A stretch of DNA of 41,743 bases from Bordetella parapertussis (lineage in GTDB: Bacteria > Pseudomonadota > Gammaproteobacteria > Burkholderiales > SG8-39), in NCBI GenBank assembly GCA_945897475.1, contig CAMDFL010000017.1:1-41743 (forward strand), written 5' to 3'. This document shows, one piece after another, positions 1 to 9,718 of this stretch. A program made the translations under genes and the position numbers. How positions within the stretch are numbered: position 1 is the stretch's first letter; the number at the start of each line of letters is the position of its first letter. The notes under the pieces were generated by a model, which made no database searches, was not told where the DNA came from, and worked only from the letters and a program-made list of their open reading frames with translations.

Positions 1-753
1 GCCGACTACACGGTGAGGAAATCCGAGTTGATGAACAGTTTTAAGCGGGGACTGCTGCCAATGCTCGGGGTCATGATGGTGGTGGGTGGGTTATTGCTGC
101 AAGAGCCGGATTTTGGCGCCTTTGTGGTCATCACCTGTATCGCCATGGGCATCCTTTTTTTGGGGGGGATGAACGGAAAATGGTTTTTGGGCTTGGGGCT
201 GATGCTTGCTGCGGGCTGCGCGGTTCTGGTTATTACAGAGCCCTATCGTATGAAACGCTTTATCGGTTTCATGGATCCCTGGGCCGACCCTTACGGGCGC
301 GGCTATCAGTTGTCGCACGCATTGATTGCCTTCGGACGCGGTGAATGGCTGGGCGTGGGTCTGGGAGGCAGCGTGGAAAAACTCATGTACCTGCCCGAGG
401 CGCATACCGATTTCCTGCTGGCGGTGATCGGCGAGGAATTGGGATTTGTCGGTGTCGTGGTGGTGATCCTGCTTTTCTGTTGGCTGGTATTGCGCGCATT
501 TGCCGTGGGTAGACGGGCAGTGGAACTTGAACGACCGTATTCCGCGCTGGTCGCTCAAGGCATCGGATTGTGGATAGGCGTGCAGGCCTTGATCAACATG
601 GGAGTGAACCTGGGGATGTTGCCAACCAAGGGGCTCACGCTGCCGTTGATGAGTTTTGGTGGCACTGGCGTTTTGATCAACTGCGTGGCCCTTGCCGTGC
701 TGTTGCGGGTGGACTGGGAAAACCGGGCACTCATGAGGGGTGAAACGCTATGA
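1..753 (+). CDS. ftsW: FtsW, septal peptidoglycan glycosyltransferase (5' truncated by window)
   Basis: SEDS-family polytopic inner-membrane protein that polymerises lipid II at the division septum with its partner PBP3/FtsI. The reading frame is open from base 1, so only the C-terminal ~250 residues are present. Several hydrophobic segments are visible, with the SEDS signature ([21 protein letters not shown], then EELGFVG) around residues 115-150. The end carries the conserved stretch with [15 protein letters not shown]. The genes that follow are murG and murC, the standard dcw order, which separates FtsW from the paralogue RodA. The stop at 751-753 lies 19 bp before the murG start. Family assignment is firm; the true start is outside the window. 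Confidence 0.95.
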   Translation, partial: ADYTVRKSELMNSFKRGLLPMLGVMMVVGGLLLQEPDFGAFVVITCIAMGILFLGGMNGKWFLGLGLMLAAGCAVLVITEPYRMKRFIGFMDPWADPYGRGYQLSHALIAFGRGEWLGVGLGGSVEKLMYLPEAHTDFLLAVIGEELGFVGVVVVILLFCWLVLRAFAVGRRAVELERPYSALVAQGIGLWIGVQALINMGVNLGMLPTKGLTLPLMSFGGTGVLINCVALAVLLRVDWENRALMRGETL

Positions 754-772
754 GCGGGAGGCGACGCAAATC

Positions 773-1834
773 ATGGCGCGCACCATCATGATCATGGCAG
801 GGGGTACCGGCGGGCATGTGTTTCCAGGCCTCGCGGTGGCCGAGCATTTACGCGCCGAAAACTGGCGGGTGGTGTGGCTGGGGAGCCGTACAGGCATTGA
901 GGCGCGGCTGGTTCCGGCTCGGGGTATCGAAATGGCTTGGATGGATTTCTCCGGTTTGCGCGGCAAGGGACCCGTCGCCATCGCGCTGTTACCGTTACGT
1001 TTGTTGCGTGCATTCTGGGTAGGTGCAAAGGCCATCCTCGCGCATCGACCTGATGTGGTGCTGGGGCTGGGTGGATTTCAGTCGTTCCCGGGCGGCATGA
1101 TGGCGGCGTTTCTCGGTCGGCCACTGGTGATTCACGAGCAGAATTCGGTGCCGGGATTGGCAAATCGGGTGTTATCGCACGTGGCCGATCGGGTGCTGAC
1201 GGCGTTTCCGACCAAGTTGTCGAAAGCAGAAGCCATAGGAAATCCGGTGCGCGCCGAGATCGCGGCGCTATCGGAGCCGGGCGCGCGTTATGCCGCGCGC
1301 GGCGGCCCGTTGCGGGTGCTGGTGATGGGCGGCAGTCTGGGGGCGAAGGCAATTAACGAGGCGCTTCCAGCCGCGATGGCGCTATTACCGAAACAACGGC
1401 ATCCCTATATTTTTCATCAGACCGGGCGAGGACATCATGGCGCGGTCGAAGCGGCGTATCGCCAGGCCCACATTGACGCGCGAGCCGTGGAATTCATCGA
1501 CGACGTGGCCGCCGCGCTGATCGATGCCGATGTGGTGATTTGCCGCGCGGGCGCCCTGACTGTTTCGGAGCTTGCCTGCGCCGGCGTGGCGAGCATTTTG
1601 ATTCCTTATCCGCATGCGGTGGATGATCATCAGACCGGCAATGCGCGTTATCTGTCTGAGTCGGGCGCCGCGGTGCTGCTGCCGCAGTCTGAGATGAGCG
1701 CGGAGCGTCTTGCAGCATTGATTGAAGGATTTACGCGCGAAGGGCTCGCGACAATGGCCACGCGGGCGCGCGGCTTGAGCAAACCGGGCGCGACGCGGCG
1801 CCTGGCAGAGGTATGTATTGAGGTGGCGACGTGA
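773..1834 (+). CDS. murG: MurG, UDP-GlcNAc:lipid I N-acetylglucosaminyltransferase
   Basis: Peripheral inner-membrane GT-B glycosyltransferase that converts lipid I to lipid II, the last cytoplasmic step of peptidoglycan precursor synthesis. The glycine-rich [12 protein letters not shown] loop is at residues ~10-21. [11 protein letters not shown] and the C-domain motif with [12 protein letters not shown] are present. The start at 773 gives 353 aa, close to the E. coli length of 355, and has a GGGAGG ribosome-binding site about 11 bp upstream. An in-frame GTG at 740 overlapping ftsW would add 11 non-conserved residues and was not chosen. The gene ends in a GTGA overlap with murC, indicating translational coupling. 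Confidence 0.95.
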   Translation: MARTIMIMAGGTGGHVFPGLAVAEHLRAENWRVVWLGSRTGIEARLVPARGIEMAWMDFSGLRGKGPVAIALLPLRLLRAFWVGAKAILAHRPDVVLGLGGFQSFPGGMMAAFLGRPLVIHEQNSVPGLANRVLSHVADRVLTAFPTKLSKAEAIGNPVRAEIAALSEPGARYAARGGPLRVLVMGGSLGAKAINEALPAAMALLPKQRHPYIFHQTGRGHHGAVEAAYRQAHIDARAVEFIDDVAAALIDADVVICRAGALTVSELACAGVASILIPYPHAVDDHQTGNARYLSESGAAVLLPQSEMSAERLAALIEGFTREGLATMATRARGLSKPGATRRLAEVCIEVAT

Positions 1835-3222
1835 AGCATAAGGTAAAACGAATACATTTCGTGGGAATAGGCGGCTCGGGGATGAGCGGCATCGCCGAAG
1901 TGCTTCTCAACCTGGGCTTTCAGGTCAGCGGTTCAGATCTCGCCGCGGGTGTGGTGACCGAACGCCTGGTGGGGCTGGGCGCGAAGTTTTCTCATGGTCA
2001 TGACGCGGCGCATGTCGCCGATGCCGATGCAGTGGTGGTGTCGAGTGCCGTTAGATCGGATAACCCCGAAGTGATCGCCGCGCGCGCGCGCCGGGTTCCG
2101 GTGGTGCCACGCGCTTTGATGCTGGCCGAACTGATGCGTTTGCGCCAGGGCATCGCCGTTGCCGGTACTCACGGTAAAACTACTACCACCAGCCTGGTAG
2201 CCAGTATCCTGGCCGAAGGCGGCCTTGATCCGACCTTCGTCATTGGTGGCCGTTTGAATGCCGCGGCGTCCAACGCCCGCCTGGGCGCCGGTGAATTCAT
2301 CGTGGTCGAGGCGGACGAGTCGGACGCCTCGTTCCTGCATCTGCAGCCGGTGATGGCGGTAGTCACCAATATCGATGCCGACCATATGGAGACCTACCAG
2401 CATGATTTCGCGAAGCTGAAACAAGCCTTCATCGAATTCCTGCAAAATCTGCCGTTCTACGGCAGCGCAATTCTTTGCATTGATGATCGCAACGTGCGCG
2501 AGATACTGCCCTTGGTCTCCAAACCAGTGGTCAGCTACGGCATGCACCCCGAGGCGATGGTACGTGCCGAGAATGTCGTGGACGGTGAGCGCATGCAATT
2601 TCTTTGTTTGCGCGAAGCCGCGGCGCCCTTGGAGATCACGCTCAATCTGCCTGGACGCCACAACGTGTTGAATGCCCTTGCCGCCATCGCGGTGGCCACG
2701 GAACTTGGCGTCGAGGACGCGGCGATCGCCAAGGCGCTCGCCGAGTTCCATGGTGTCGGGAGGCGTTTTCAACGCTATGGGGAAATTGCAGGCTCGGCGA
2801 TCGGCGAGCGCTTCACGCTGGTCGATGACTATGGCCACCATCCGGCCGAAATGCTCGCGACACTGGCCGCAGCGCGTGGCGCGTTTCCGGGCAGACGTAT
2901 CGTGCTGGCGTTTCAGCCGCACCGCTACACGCGTACACGGGATCTATTTGAGGATTTCGTCCAAGTGCTATCGCAGCCCGATGCCCTGTTACTGGCTGAG
3001 GTCTATGCCGCCGGCGAGTCGCCCATAGTGGCCGCCGATGGGCGTGCCCTGGCGAGGGCAATTCGTGTCGCCGGTCGCGTGGAGCCAATATTCATTGCCG
3101 ATATTGCCGACATGCCTGCAGCCATTTTGAAGGCGGCACGCGATGGCGATGTGGTCATTACCATGGGGGCGGGTTCGATCGGATCGGTGCCCGCGCGCAT
3201 CGCGCAGGTCGGGACACAATGA
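1831..3222 (+). CDS. murC: MurC, UDP-N-acetylmuramate--L-alanine ligase
   Basis: Cytoplasmic ATP-dependent Mur ligase that adds the first amino acid (L-Ala) to UDP-MurNAc. The N-terminal Rossmann motif [15 protein letters not shown] (residues ~11-25) binds UDP. The P-loop [10 protein letters not shown] is at residues 111-120. The Mur ligase centre contains the conserved [12 protein letters not shown] region and the C-terminal domain has DDYGHHPAE. At 463 aa it has the usual length. The start is a GTG within the GTGA overlap with murG, and the gene ends in an ATGA overlap with murB. Confidence 0.95.
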   Translation: MKHKVKRIHFVGIGGSGMSGIAEVLLNLGFQVSGSDLAAGVVTERLVGLGAKFSHGHDAAHVADADAVVVSSAVRSDNPEVIAARARRVPVVPRALMLAELMRLRQGIAVAGTHGKTTTTSLVASILAEGGLDPTFVIGGRLNAAASNARLGAGEFIVVEADESDASFLHLQPVMAVVTNIDADHMETYQHDFAKLKQAFIEFLQNLPFYGSAILCIDDRNVREILPLVSKPVVSYGMHPEAMVRAENVVDGERMQFLCLREAAAPLEITLNLPGRHNVLNALAAIAVATELGVEDAAIAKALAEFHGVGRRFQRYGEIAGSAIGERFTLVDDYGHHPAEMLATLAAARGAFPGRRIVLAFQPHRYTRTRDLFEDFVQVLSQPDALLLAEVYAAGESPIVAADGRALARAIRVAGRVEPIFIADIADMPAAILKAARDGDVVITMGAGSIGSVPARIAQVGTQ

Positions 3223-4193
3223 ACATGTCTGACCTCATGGGATCTGCTGCGACACCCTTACGAGGGCGCTGGCTGTTCTCAGAGTCGATGGCGAGGCACG
3301 TCTCCTGGCGAGCCGGAGGACCTGCCGATCGCGTCTATGTGCCCGTCGATAGCGACGATCTCGGGATATTTCTGCGCGGCCTGGCCGTCAATGAGCCATT
3401 GTGTTTCGTCGGATTGGGCAGCAATTTGCTGGTGCGAGACGGCGGGTTTCGCGGCACCGTGGTTCTAATGCATAGCTCCCGTGCCTCGATTCGAACCGAG
3501 GGCGCGGTGATGTACGCGAGCGCCGGCGCGGCTTGCCCGAAGCTGGCGCGTCTTGCCGCTGTCGGGGACCTTGAAGGCGCCGAATTTCTTGCTGGTGTGC
3601 CAGGTACGATTGGCGGCGCGCTCGCGATGAATGCGGGTTGCCATGGTTCGCAGACTTGGGAGTTTGTGCAGTCGGTGTTTATGATCGACCGGGCTGGCGT
3701 GCAGCGGGAACGCAGCCCCGCGGAATTTGAGATTGCCTACCGGCATGTCGCGCTTCGCGGCGGCGCCAGGCTGGGTCACGACGAATGGTTCGTTGGTGCG
3801 AGCTTCAGGTTTTCACCGGGGGATGGCGCGCTCGCGCGCAATCGAATCCGAGAATTATTGACCAGGCGAATTGCCACGCAGCCGCTTGGATTGCCAAACG
3901 CCGGGTCGGTTTTTCGAAATCCCGAAGGCGATCACGCGGCGCGCTTGATCGAAGCGTGTGGATTGAAGGGCGCCAGTATGGGCGGGGCGCGGATTTCAGA
4001 GCAGCACGCCAACTTCATTGTCAACCCGGGCGGGGTGGCGCTTGCCGCGGATATCGAGGCGCTCATCAGTCATGCAAGGAACGTGGTGCGGGTGAAGTTG
4101 GGCATCGACCTTGTAGCGGAGGTGCGCATAGTCGGCGATGCCGCGGGCAGCACTGACGCCAATGGCATGGTCTCGCAGGCGGGGCAATCATGA
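3219..4193 (+). CDS. murB: MurB, UDP-N-acetylenolpyruvoylglucosamine reductase (type II)
   Basis: FAD-dependent cytoplasmic enzyme that reduces UDP-GlcNAc-enolpyruvate to UDP-MurNAc with NADPH. The FAD-binding core shows [18 protein letters not shown] and [18 protein letters not shown]. The catalytic serine lies in NAGSVFRNP and the catalytic glutamate in [10 protein letters not shown] near the C-terminus. The 324-aa length and absence of the extra type I insert fit type IIb MurB, common in betaproteobacterial dcw clusters. It overlaps murC by ATGA upstream and ddlB by ATGA downstream. The first codons ([13 protein letters not shown]) are variable, so a start at the second Met is also possible. 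Confidence 0.93.
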   Translation: MNMSDLMGSAATPLRGRWLFSESMARHVSWRAGGPADRVYVPVDSDDLGIFLRGLAVNEPLCFVGLGSNLLVRDGGFRGTVVLMHSSRASIRTEGAVMYASAGAACPKLARLAAVGDLEGAEFLAGVPGTIGGALAMNAGCHGSQTWEFVQSVFMIDRAGVQRERSPAEFEIAYRHVALRGGARLGHDEWFVGASFRFSPGDGALARNRIRELLTRRIATQPLGLPNAGSVFRNPEGDHAARLIEACGLKGASMGGARISEQHANFIVNPGGVALAADIEALISHARNVVRVKLGIDLVAEVRIVGDAAGSTDANGMVSQAGQS

Positions 4194-5233
4194 GCCCATC
4201 GATGCCGAATAAGCGGAACTTTTCGCATCCCTCGATGTTTGGAAAAGTCGCGGTGATGATGGGTGGGCGCTCCGCTGAGCGCGAAGTCTCACTGAAAAGC
4301 GGGGCCATGGTGCTGGCGGCGCTTCGCGCTGCCGGCGTTGACGCGTATGGATTCGACCCGGCACGCAGCTCGCTCGACGATCTGGCGCGTGAGAATTTCG
4401 CGCGCGTGTTTATCGCTCTGCATGGGCGTCATGGTGAGGACGGCGTCATGCAAGGTGCCCTTGAGCTGCGCGGCATCCCCTATACGGGATCGGGAGTGCT
4501 GGCGAGTGCGCTTGCTATGGACAAAATGCGCACCAAGCTGCTTTGGATCGGCGCCGGTGTCGCGACGCCGGACTGGGAGCGCTTGAGCGAAACCACTGAT
4601 GTGCAGGCGCTGGTACGGCGTTTGGGATTGCCCTTCATGGTGAAGCCCGCCAGTGAAGGATCCTCCATCGGGATGAGCAAAGTACGAAGCGAGCAGGATA
4701 TCGCCGGTGCTTATGCGCTTGCCGCCTCGCATGACAAATTGGTTATTGCTGAGCAGTACATTGAGGGCACGGAACTGACAACGGGCATATTGGACGATGA
4801 ACCGCTGCCACTCATACGACTGGAGACACCGCGCGATTTCTATGATTACGAGGCCAAATATCTGGCCAAGGACACGCGCTACATTCTTCCTTGCGGCTTG
4901 TCCGCACAGGTAGAGGCCGAACTTCAGGCCGAATCGCTGCGCGCGTATTCAGTGCTCGGCTGCCGTGGCTGGGGGCGAGTCGATTTGATCCTGGATCGCC
5001 AGGGTAAGGCCTATTTTCTAGAGGTGAATACCTCGCCTGGGATGACCGACCATTCCCTGGTGCCTATGGCGGCGCGCCAGATTGGATTGAGCTTTGGCGA
5101 TCTGTGTCTGCGCATCCTCGCGCTGGCTGGTTTCGAAGGCGAAACCGGCGCTGGCGGTTCAGGCGCGGGCATGGGCAGCATCCATGCAGGCGATGCACTT
5201 ACGCTACCACGAGGAGGGCCTCATGTGGAATAA
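4190..5233 (+). CDS. ddlB: DdlB, D-alanine--D-alanine ligase
   Basis: Cytoplasmic ATP-grasp enzyme that makes D-Ala-D-Ala for the peptidoglycan stem peptide. The N-terminal signature [17 protein letters not shown] (residues ~22-40) and [15 protein letters not shown] are typical Ddl. The ATP-grasp region has [14 protein letters not shown], and the metal-binding end has [17 protein letters not shown]. At 347 aa it is slightly long because of a variable N-terminus ([19 protein letters not shown]), so a start nearer GKVAVMMGG cannot be excluded. It is coupled to murB by an ATGA overlap, and its last 11 bp overlap ftsQ. Confidence 0.95.
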   Translation: MSPSMPNKRNFSHPSMFGKVAVMMGGRSAEREVSLKSGAMVLAALRAAGVDAYGFDPARSSLDDLARENFARVFIALHGRHGEDGVMQGALELRGIPYTGSGVLASALAMDKMRTKLLWIGAGVATPDWERLSETTDVQALVRRLGLPFMVKPASEGSSIGMSKVRSEQDIAGAYALAASHDKLVIAEQYIEGTELTTGILDDEPLPLIRLETPRDFYDYEAKYLAKDTRYILPCGLSAQVEAELQAESLRAYSVLGCRGWGRVDLILDRQGKAYFLEVNTSPGMTDHSLVPMAARQIGLSFGDLCLRILALAGFEGETGAGGSGAGMGSIHAGDALTLPRGGPHVE

Positions 5234-5984
5234 CCCGCGCGTACTCAATGTTACAGCCAATGTTTTATATGCCCTGGCAGCTTTCATCACAATCGGCGCG
5301 GGCGCCTATGCATTGGGGCGTTCGCCGGCGTTTCCGATCAAGCTTATCAGCATCGAAGGCGATCTCTCAAAAGTAGAGCGTGGCCGGATCGTCGAGGCCC
5401 TGCAAGGCAGACTGCATGGCACATTTTTCAACCTTGACCTGAATTTGGTGCGGGAGCGCTTCGAGTCGGTTCCGTGGGTGCGCCGCGCGGCAGTGCGTCG
5501 GTCGTGGCCGGACCGATTAGAGGTGCATCTGGAGGAGCATGTCGAGTTGGCGCGGTGGGGGCGTCGCGAGGGCGGACAGCTGGTCAACGTCAACGGGGAG
5601 ATTTTCACGGCGAGCACTAATAGTGATCTGCCGGTGTTCGAAGGCCCAAAAGGCTCGGCAATGGATGTGACGCGAGGCCATGCGGAATTCACGCGCTTGC
5701 TCTCGCCACTGGGCCTTCTGCCCCGCCAGGTTGTTTTGAGCGAGCGGCGAGCCTGGCAGTTAAAGCTTAATTCCGGCCTGGTGCTGCAATTGGGTCGCGA
5801 CCTGCCCAAGGATGGTGTCAATCAGCGTTTGTCGCGTTTTGTCGAAGCGTATCCGCGTGCACTGGGGCAGATGAAGCGCCGCCTTGACTACGTCGATCTG
5901 CGCTATCCCAATGGATTCGTGCTGCGAGTGCCGGGCTTGCAAGAAATTAAATCAGAACTCAAACCGCTGCAACCGAAAGCATAG
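5223..5984 (+). CDS. ftsQ: FtsQ, divisome assembly protein
   Basis: Bitopic inner-membrane protein that links early and late divisome proteins through FtsB and FtsL. The 253-aa product has a short cytoplasmic tail, one membrane helix (residues ~12-33, [16 protein letters not shown]) and a POTRA domain starting near [12 protein letters not shown], with [19 protein letters not shown] at its end. A FtsQ-type beta domain follows. The ATG at 5223 is preceded by GAGGAGG at a good distance and overlaps the end of ddlB by 11 bp. The longer in-frame opening upstream lies inside ddlB and is not supported. Downstream a tandem repeat fills the gap to ftsA. Confidence 0.92.
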   Translation: MWNNPRVLNVTANVLYALAAFITIGAGAYALGRSPAFPIKLISIEGDLSKVERGRIVEALQGRLHGTFFNLDLNLVRERFESVPWVRRAAVRRSWPDRLEVHLEEHVELARWGRREGGQLVNVNGEIFTASTNSDLPVFEGPKGSAMDVTRGHAEFTRLLSPLGLLPRQVVLSERRAWQLKLNSGLVLQLGRDLPKDGVNQRLSRFVEAYPRALGQMKRRLDYVDLRYPNGFVLRVPGLQEIKSELKPLQPKA

Positions 5985-6005
5985 GCTGATACACATGGTT
6001 TTGAA

Positions 6006-6117
6006 AAATGATAGCAGTGAGAAATGATGGCAATGAGAACCGATGGCAATGAGAAACCATGGCAATGAGAAACGATTTCTATGAAAAGCGATAGCAATGA
6101 GAACCGATAGCAAGAAT
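6006..6117 (+). repeat. 16-bp degenerate tandem repeat (7 units) spanning the ftsA start codon
   Basis: Seven head-to-tail 16-bp units run at 6006, 6022, 6038, 6054, 6070, 6086 and 6102. The consensus is roughly AAacGATgGCAATGAG. Every unit up to the sixth carries an ATG or GTG near its end. The ATG of unit 6 (6097) is the apparent ftsA start, and unit 7 encodes FtsA residues 2-7. Because 16 is not a multiple of three, successive ATGs fall in different frames. No strong Shine-Dalgarno sequence precedes the ATG at 6097. Confidence 0.85.
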
Positions 6118-7326
6118 CTTATCGTTGGCCTGGATATCGGCACCTCCAAGGTGGTGGCCGTGGTGGCCGAACTCACGCCTGACGGTCGTATCGAGATTAT
6201 CGGTCTTGGCAGTCACGAATCGCGCGGATTGAAGAAGGGCGTGGTGGTCAATATCGAGGCCACTGTCTATGCGATACAGCGCGCCATCGAGGAAGCCGAA
6301 TTGATGGCCGATTGCAAGATCGTGCGCGTCTACACCGGAATCGCCGGAAGTCATATTCGCAGCTTCAATTCCACCGGTATGGTTGCGGTGAAAGATAAGG
6401 AAGTAACCGCATTGGATGTGCAGCGTGCGATTGAGACCGCGCGGGCGATGCCCATTCCGACCGACCAGCAAGTGCTGCATATCCTCACGCAGGAATTCAT
6501 CGTCGATGGTCAGGAGGGCGTGCGCGAACCGATGGGAATGAGTGGCGGGCGCCTGGAGGTCAAGGTACATATCGTCACCGGCGCGGTGAGCGCGGCGCAA
6601 AATATCGTCAAATGCGTGCGCCGCTGCGGGCTGGAGGTCAGTGATCTGGTGCTGCAACCCCTGGCGTCGTCGCTCGCGGTGCTGACCGAGGATGAGCGTG
6701 AACTCGGCGTGTGCCTGGTCGATATTGGCGGTGGCACTACCGATATCGCGGTATTTCGAGAGGGAGCGATCCGTCATACCGCGGTGGTGCCAATCGCCGG
6801 CGATCAGATCACCAACGATATTGCGATGGCGCTTCGCACACCGACCGCGGATGCTGAGGAACTCAAGATTGGTTTCGGCTGCGCGCTTCGCCAGCTCGCC
6901 GATGCCGGTGAAAACATCGAAGTGCCGGGTGTTGGCGATCGTCCTTCGCGCCAGTTGTCGCGCCAGGTGCTCGCTGAGGTTATCGAACCGCGAGTCGAGG
7001 AACTGTATTCGCTGATCGATAAGGTACTGCGCGATTCCGGCTACAAGGAACTGCTCGCCTCGGGCGTGGTGCTCACCGGCGGCAGTTCTGTCATGCGGGG
7101 AATGGTGGATCTTGGCGAGGAAATTTTCCACATGCCAGTGCGCCTGGGCATGCCCCGATACAAGGAAGGCTTGTCGGAGATGGTGCGCAGTCCGCGCTTT
7201 GCGACGGTGGTCGGGCTGTTGATTGAAGGCAGAACACAAGTTGAACGCGGTCTCCTGGCTCGACAGGGAGTATCGATCAAACAGGTTTTGTCGAGAATGC
7301 GGGAATGGTTTCAGAGAAATTTTTAA
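6097..7326 (+). CDS. ftsA: FtsA, actin-like divisome protein that tethers FtsZ to the membrane
   Basis: Actin/Hsp70-fold ATPase that anchors FtsZ filaments to the inner membrane and recruits later divisome proteins. The phosphate-1 motif NLIVGLDIGTSKVVAVV is near residues 7-23. The 1C subdomain follows, then phosphate-2 (CLVDIGGGTTDIAVF) and the adenosine motif (GVVLTGGSSVMRGM). The C-terminus RMREWFQRNF is the expected amphipathic membrane-targeting helix. At 409 aa it is normal length. The start fits the family pattern (a few polar residues before KNLIVGLDIGTSK), and these residues are encoded by the last unit of a 16-bp tandem repeat. ftsZ follows after 60 bp. Confidence 0.95.
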   Translation: MRTDSKNLIVGLDIGTSKVVAVVAELTPDGRIEIIGLGSHESRGLKKGVVVNIEATVYAIQRAIEEAELMADCKIVRVYTGIAGSHIRSFNSTGMVAVKDKEVTALDVQRAIETARAMPIPTDQQVLHILTQEFIVDGQEGVREPMGMSGGRLEVKVHIVTGAVSAAQNIVKCVRRCGLEVSDLVLQPLASSLAVLTEDERELGVCLVDIGGGTTDIAVFREGAIRHTAVVPIAGDQITNDIAMALRTPTADAEELKIGFGCALRQLADAGENIEVPGVGDRPSRQLSRQVLAEVIEPRVEELYSLIDKVLRDSGYKELLASGVVLTGGSSVMRGMVDLGEEIFHMPVRLGMPRYKEGLSEMVRSPRFATVVGLLIEGRTQVERGLLARQGVSIKQVLSRMREWFQRNF

Positions 7327-7386
7327 TTTTTTGGTGGTGCCTGGTTTTCAGGCGTCGGATTTTTAATTAAACATGGAGGTATAAAA

Positions 7387-8547
7387 ATGTTTGAAATCGT
7401 GGAACATCAGGTAAGTGGCACCGTAATCAAGGTTTTCGGCGTTGGCGGTGCCGGTGGCAATGCGGTTGATCACATGATTGCCAACGGCGTTCTCGGCGTG
7501 GAATTTGTCGCCGCCAATACCGATGCGCAAGCCTTGCTGCGTTGTCAGGCGAAAAACCAGATACAACTGGGCTCGATCGGCTTGGGTGCCGGCGCCAAAC
7601 CCGAGGCGGGCAAAGCCGCGGCAATGGAGACACGCGAGCAAATCACCGAATCATTGCGCGGCGCGCACATGGTCTTCATTACCGCCGGAATGGGCGGGGG
7701 CACCGGTACGGGTGCGGCGCCGGTGATCGCGGAAATAGCCAAGGAGATGGGCATTTTGACCGTGGCCGTGGTGACCAAACCGTTCTTGTTCGAGGGATCC
7801 AGGCGCAGGTCCTCTGCCGAGTCTGGGATCGAAGAACTGTCCCGGCATGTGGATTCGGTTATTGTCATCCTCAACGAAAAACTTGAGGAAGTGCTTGGCG
7901 ATGATGTGCTGATGGAAGAGGCGTTCTCTTCGGCCGACAATGTATTGAAGAACGCGGTGGCGGGAATATCAGAGATCATCAATGTGCCAGGTATGATGAA
8001 CGTGGATTTTCAAGACGTGCGCACTGTGATGGCCGAGCAGGGTATGGCCATGATGGGGTCTGCTTCTGCGTCTGGTGTCGATCGTGCCCGAATCGCCGCC
8101 GAGCAGGCGGTGGCGAGCCCACTGCTCGAAGGTGTCAATTTGTCAGGGGCGCGCGGCGTTCTGGTCAATATTACCGCCGACAAGTCCAGCTTGAAGATGC
8201 GTGAGGTCCGCGAGATCATGGATACCATTCGCGGATTCGCGGCGGAGGACGCCACCATCATCCATGGCGCCGTCTATGACGTGAGCATGGGCGATGCGCT
8301 TCGCGTTACTGTGGTCGCCACCGGCCTTGGCCAACCGATCAGCACCCTCCAGGCCAAGCCGCGTCTGGTGGTGTCGCAAAAAACTGGCACCGATAATATG
8401 TCGATGGGAAACGGCTTTGACGGAAACGCCATGGATAGTTTGCCCGCAGTAATGCGAAAGCATCGTAGCCAGACGGTCGAGGCGCTGACCAACAGTGGCG
8501 TGGACAAGTACGACATACCGGCGTTTTTGCGTAAGCAGGCTGACTGA
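7387..8547 (+). CDS. ftsZ: FtsZ, tubulin-like division GTPase
   Basis: GTPase that polymerises into the cytokinetic Z ring at midcell. GVGGAGGNAVDHMI (residues ~18-31) and the tubulin signature GGGTGTG (103-109) bind GTP. The T7 synergy region includes NVDFQDVRTVM. The C-terminal tail YDIPAFLRKQAD is the peptide that binds FtsA, ZipA and, in several species, ZapD. Length is 386 aa. The ribosome-binding site GGAGG lies 8 bp before the ATG. One local oddity is VIVILNEKLEEVLG where most FtsZ proteins have an IPNDKL-type motif. A ZapD domain is encoded in the same window, fused to CoaE. Confidence 0.96.
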   Translation: MFEIVEHQVSGTVIKVFGVGGAGGNAVDHMIANGVLGVEFVAANTDAQALLRCQAKNQIQLGSIGLGAGAKPEAGKAAAMETREQITESLRGAHMVFITAGMGGGTGTGAAPVIAEIAKEMGILTVAVVTKPFLFEGSRRRSSAESGIEELSRHVDSVIVILNEKLEEVLGDDVLMEEAFSSADNVLKNAVAGISEIINVPGMMNVDFQDVRTVMAEQGMAMMGSASASGVDRARIAAEQAVASPLLEGVNLSGARGVLVNITADKSSLKMREVREIMDTIRGFAAEDATIIHGAVYDVSMGDALRVTVVATGLGQPISTLQAKPRLVVSQKTGTDNMSMGNGFDGNAMDSLPAVMRKHRSQTVEALTNSGVDKYDIPAFLRKQAD

Positions 8548-8566
8548 GGGGGGGGCTGGCCGATGC

Positions 8567-8572
8567 TACAAT
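8567..8572 (+). promoter_or_regulatory. Possible -10 element (TACAAT) upstream of lpxC
   Basis: TACAAT preceded by GATGC resembles an extended sigma-70 -10 box in the ftsZ-lpxC gap. No good -35 hexamer was found at 16-18 bp, so this is only a candidate for separate lpxC transcription. Confidence 0.25.
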
Positions 8573-8584
8573 TTGGATGAATCG

Positions 8585-8663
8585 TTTATTCCTCGCTGCT
8601 CGCAACGGGGGCTGATATCGGGGAATCCAAAGGGGCGGCCCTGTGGCCATGGACGGGGGAATA
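8585..8663. repeat. Dispersed palindrome-ended element, copy A
   Basis: This block shares a 24-bp identical core (8613-8636, beginning TGATATCGGGGAATCC) with a second copy at 24790-24878. The flanks match imperfectly on both sides. Its ends are short inverted repeats (TTTATTCC and GGGGGAATA), giving a potential fold-back structure. It lies between ftsZ and lpxC, ending 87 bp before the lpxC start. No protein is encoded. It looks like a non-autonomous REP/MITE-like element or a structured RNA module. Confidence 0.6.
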
Positions 8664-8750
8664 CCCCGACATCGTTTTTTTATTTATTTGAAAGCCGCGG
8701 TGCAATACCGCGGATGTCACGTAAAACAATATGGTGCACGGGACACGGCA

Positions 8751-9668
8751 GTGTTAAAGCAACGAACCCTGAAATCGACGATCAGAACCACCGGTGTGGG
8801 CCTTCATACCGGCGAGAAAGTGGCTTTGTGTCTGCGGCCAGCAGCGCCTGATACGGGCATCGTTTTTCGGCGTATCGATTTGCCGGATCCAGTCGGTATC
8901 AGGGCCGATGCACGTCTTGTTAGCGATACGCGCCTATGCAGCCAAATTGAGCAGGACGGCGTCAAGGTGGCAACCATAGAGCACCTGATGTCGGCTTTTT
9001 CCGGATTAGGTATCGACAATGCCTACGTCGATTTGAACGGACCGGAAGTACCCATCATGGACGGTTCCGCCGGCCCCTTTGTCTACTTGATCCAGTCGGC
9101 CGGTATCGAGGAACAGCCGATAGCCAAGAAATTCCTGCGCATGCGGCAGACAGTGCGCGTCGAAGAAGGCGATAAATGGGCGAGTCTTGCGCCACATGCG
9201 GGGTTTCGACTTTCTTTCACCATCGACTTTGCCCACCCAGTGTTCGAGCGCTCGCAACAGGAGGCGACCGTGGACTTTGCCAACACCTCCTATATCAAGG
9301 AAGTGGCCAGGGCGCGTACTTTTGGATTTATGCAGGACGTCGAAAACCTGCGCAATGACGGCCTTGCGCTCGGGGGAAGCCTCGAAAATGCCATCGTGAT
9401 GGATGAGTTCAGGGTATTGAACAGCGAAGGTTTGCGGTTTGAGGATGAGTTTGTCAAACACAAAGTCCTGGATGCGATCGGTGACTTATATCTGATTGGT
9501 CACCCGATTATTGGTGCGTTCTGCGCCCACAAGTCCGGTCATGGTCTGAACAATCAGCTGGTGCGTAAAGTGTTGAGTTTGCGTGACGCCTGGGAATGGG
9601 CCAGCTTTGATCGCATCGAGGATGCGCCCGCGGGCTTGGGCAGTCTGATTCTACAGCCCTTGGTCTAA
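8751..9668 (+). CDS. lpxC: LpxC, UDP-3-O-acyl-GlcNAc deacetylase
   Basis: Zinc-dependent cytoplasmic deacetylase that catalyses the first committed step of lipid A synthesis. The GTG at 8751 gives 305 aa, the E. coli length, and begins [20 protein letters not shown] like the family. In-frame codons from 8643 would add non-conserved residues and were rejected. Zinc ligands are visible as His78 in IEHLMSAF and the His/Asp pair in [12 protein letters not shown]. The catalytic His is in [12 protein letters not shown] and the catalytic Glu in the conserved N-terminal region. It closes the dcw cluster. The ribosome-binding site is weak (GGGAC). Confidence 0.95.
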   Translation: MLKQRTLKSTIRTTGVGLHTGEKVALCLRPAAPDTGIVFRRIDLPDPVGIRADARLVSDTRLCSQIEQDGVKVATIEHLMSAFSGLGIDNAYVDLNGPEVPIMDGSAGPFVYLIQSAGIEEQPIAKKFLRMRQTVRVEEGDKWASLAPHAGFRLSFTIDFAHPVFERSQQEATVDFANTSYIKEVARARTFGFMQDVENLRNDGLALGGSLENAIVMDEFRVLNSEGLRFEDEFVKHKVLDAIGDLYLIGHPIIGAFCAHKSGHGLNNQLVRKVLSLRDAWEWASFDRIEDAPAGLGSLILQPLV

Positions 9669-9678
9669 AACGGAGTTG

Positions 9679-9718
9679 GTTTGCGTTTTTCACCGGCCTA
9701 TAGTTGGCGGTTGCAAAC
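9679..9718. terminator. Possible terminator hairpin between convergent lpxC and dciA-like genes
   Basis: GTTTGC (9679-9684) pairs with GCAAAC (9713-9718), with a second weak GC-rich pairing inside, followed by TTATTTTTT. It lies where lpxC (+) and the DUF721 gene (-) converge. The outer stem is only 6 bp, so support is modest. Confidence 0.3.

Noticed and set aside
1933..2922. Open frame antisense to murC
   Set aside because: Shadow of murC, no family features.
6006..6117. CRISPR-like array upstream of ftsA
   Set aside because: Units are directly adjacent with no spacers and no cas genes; this is a plain tandem repeat.
6079..7239. A 386-codon open frame antisense to ftsA
   Set aside because: His/Arg-rich shadow of ftsA; no homology or ribosome-binding site.
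8613..8636. tRNA-like T-arm in the dispersed element
   Set aside because: GGAATCC matches only superficially; no acceptor stem, anticodon arm or CCA end.
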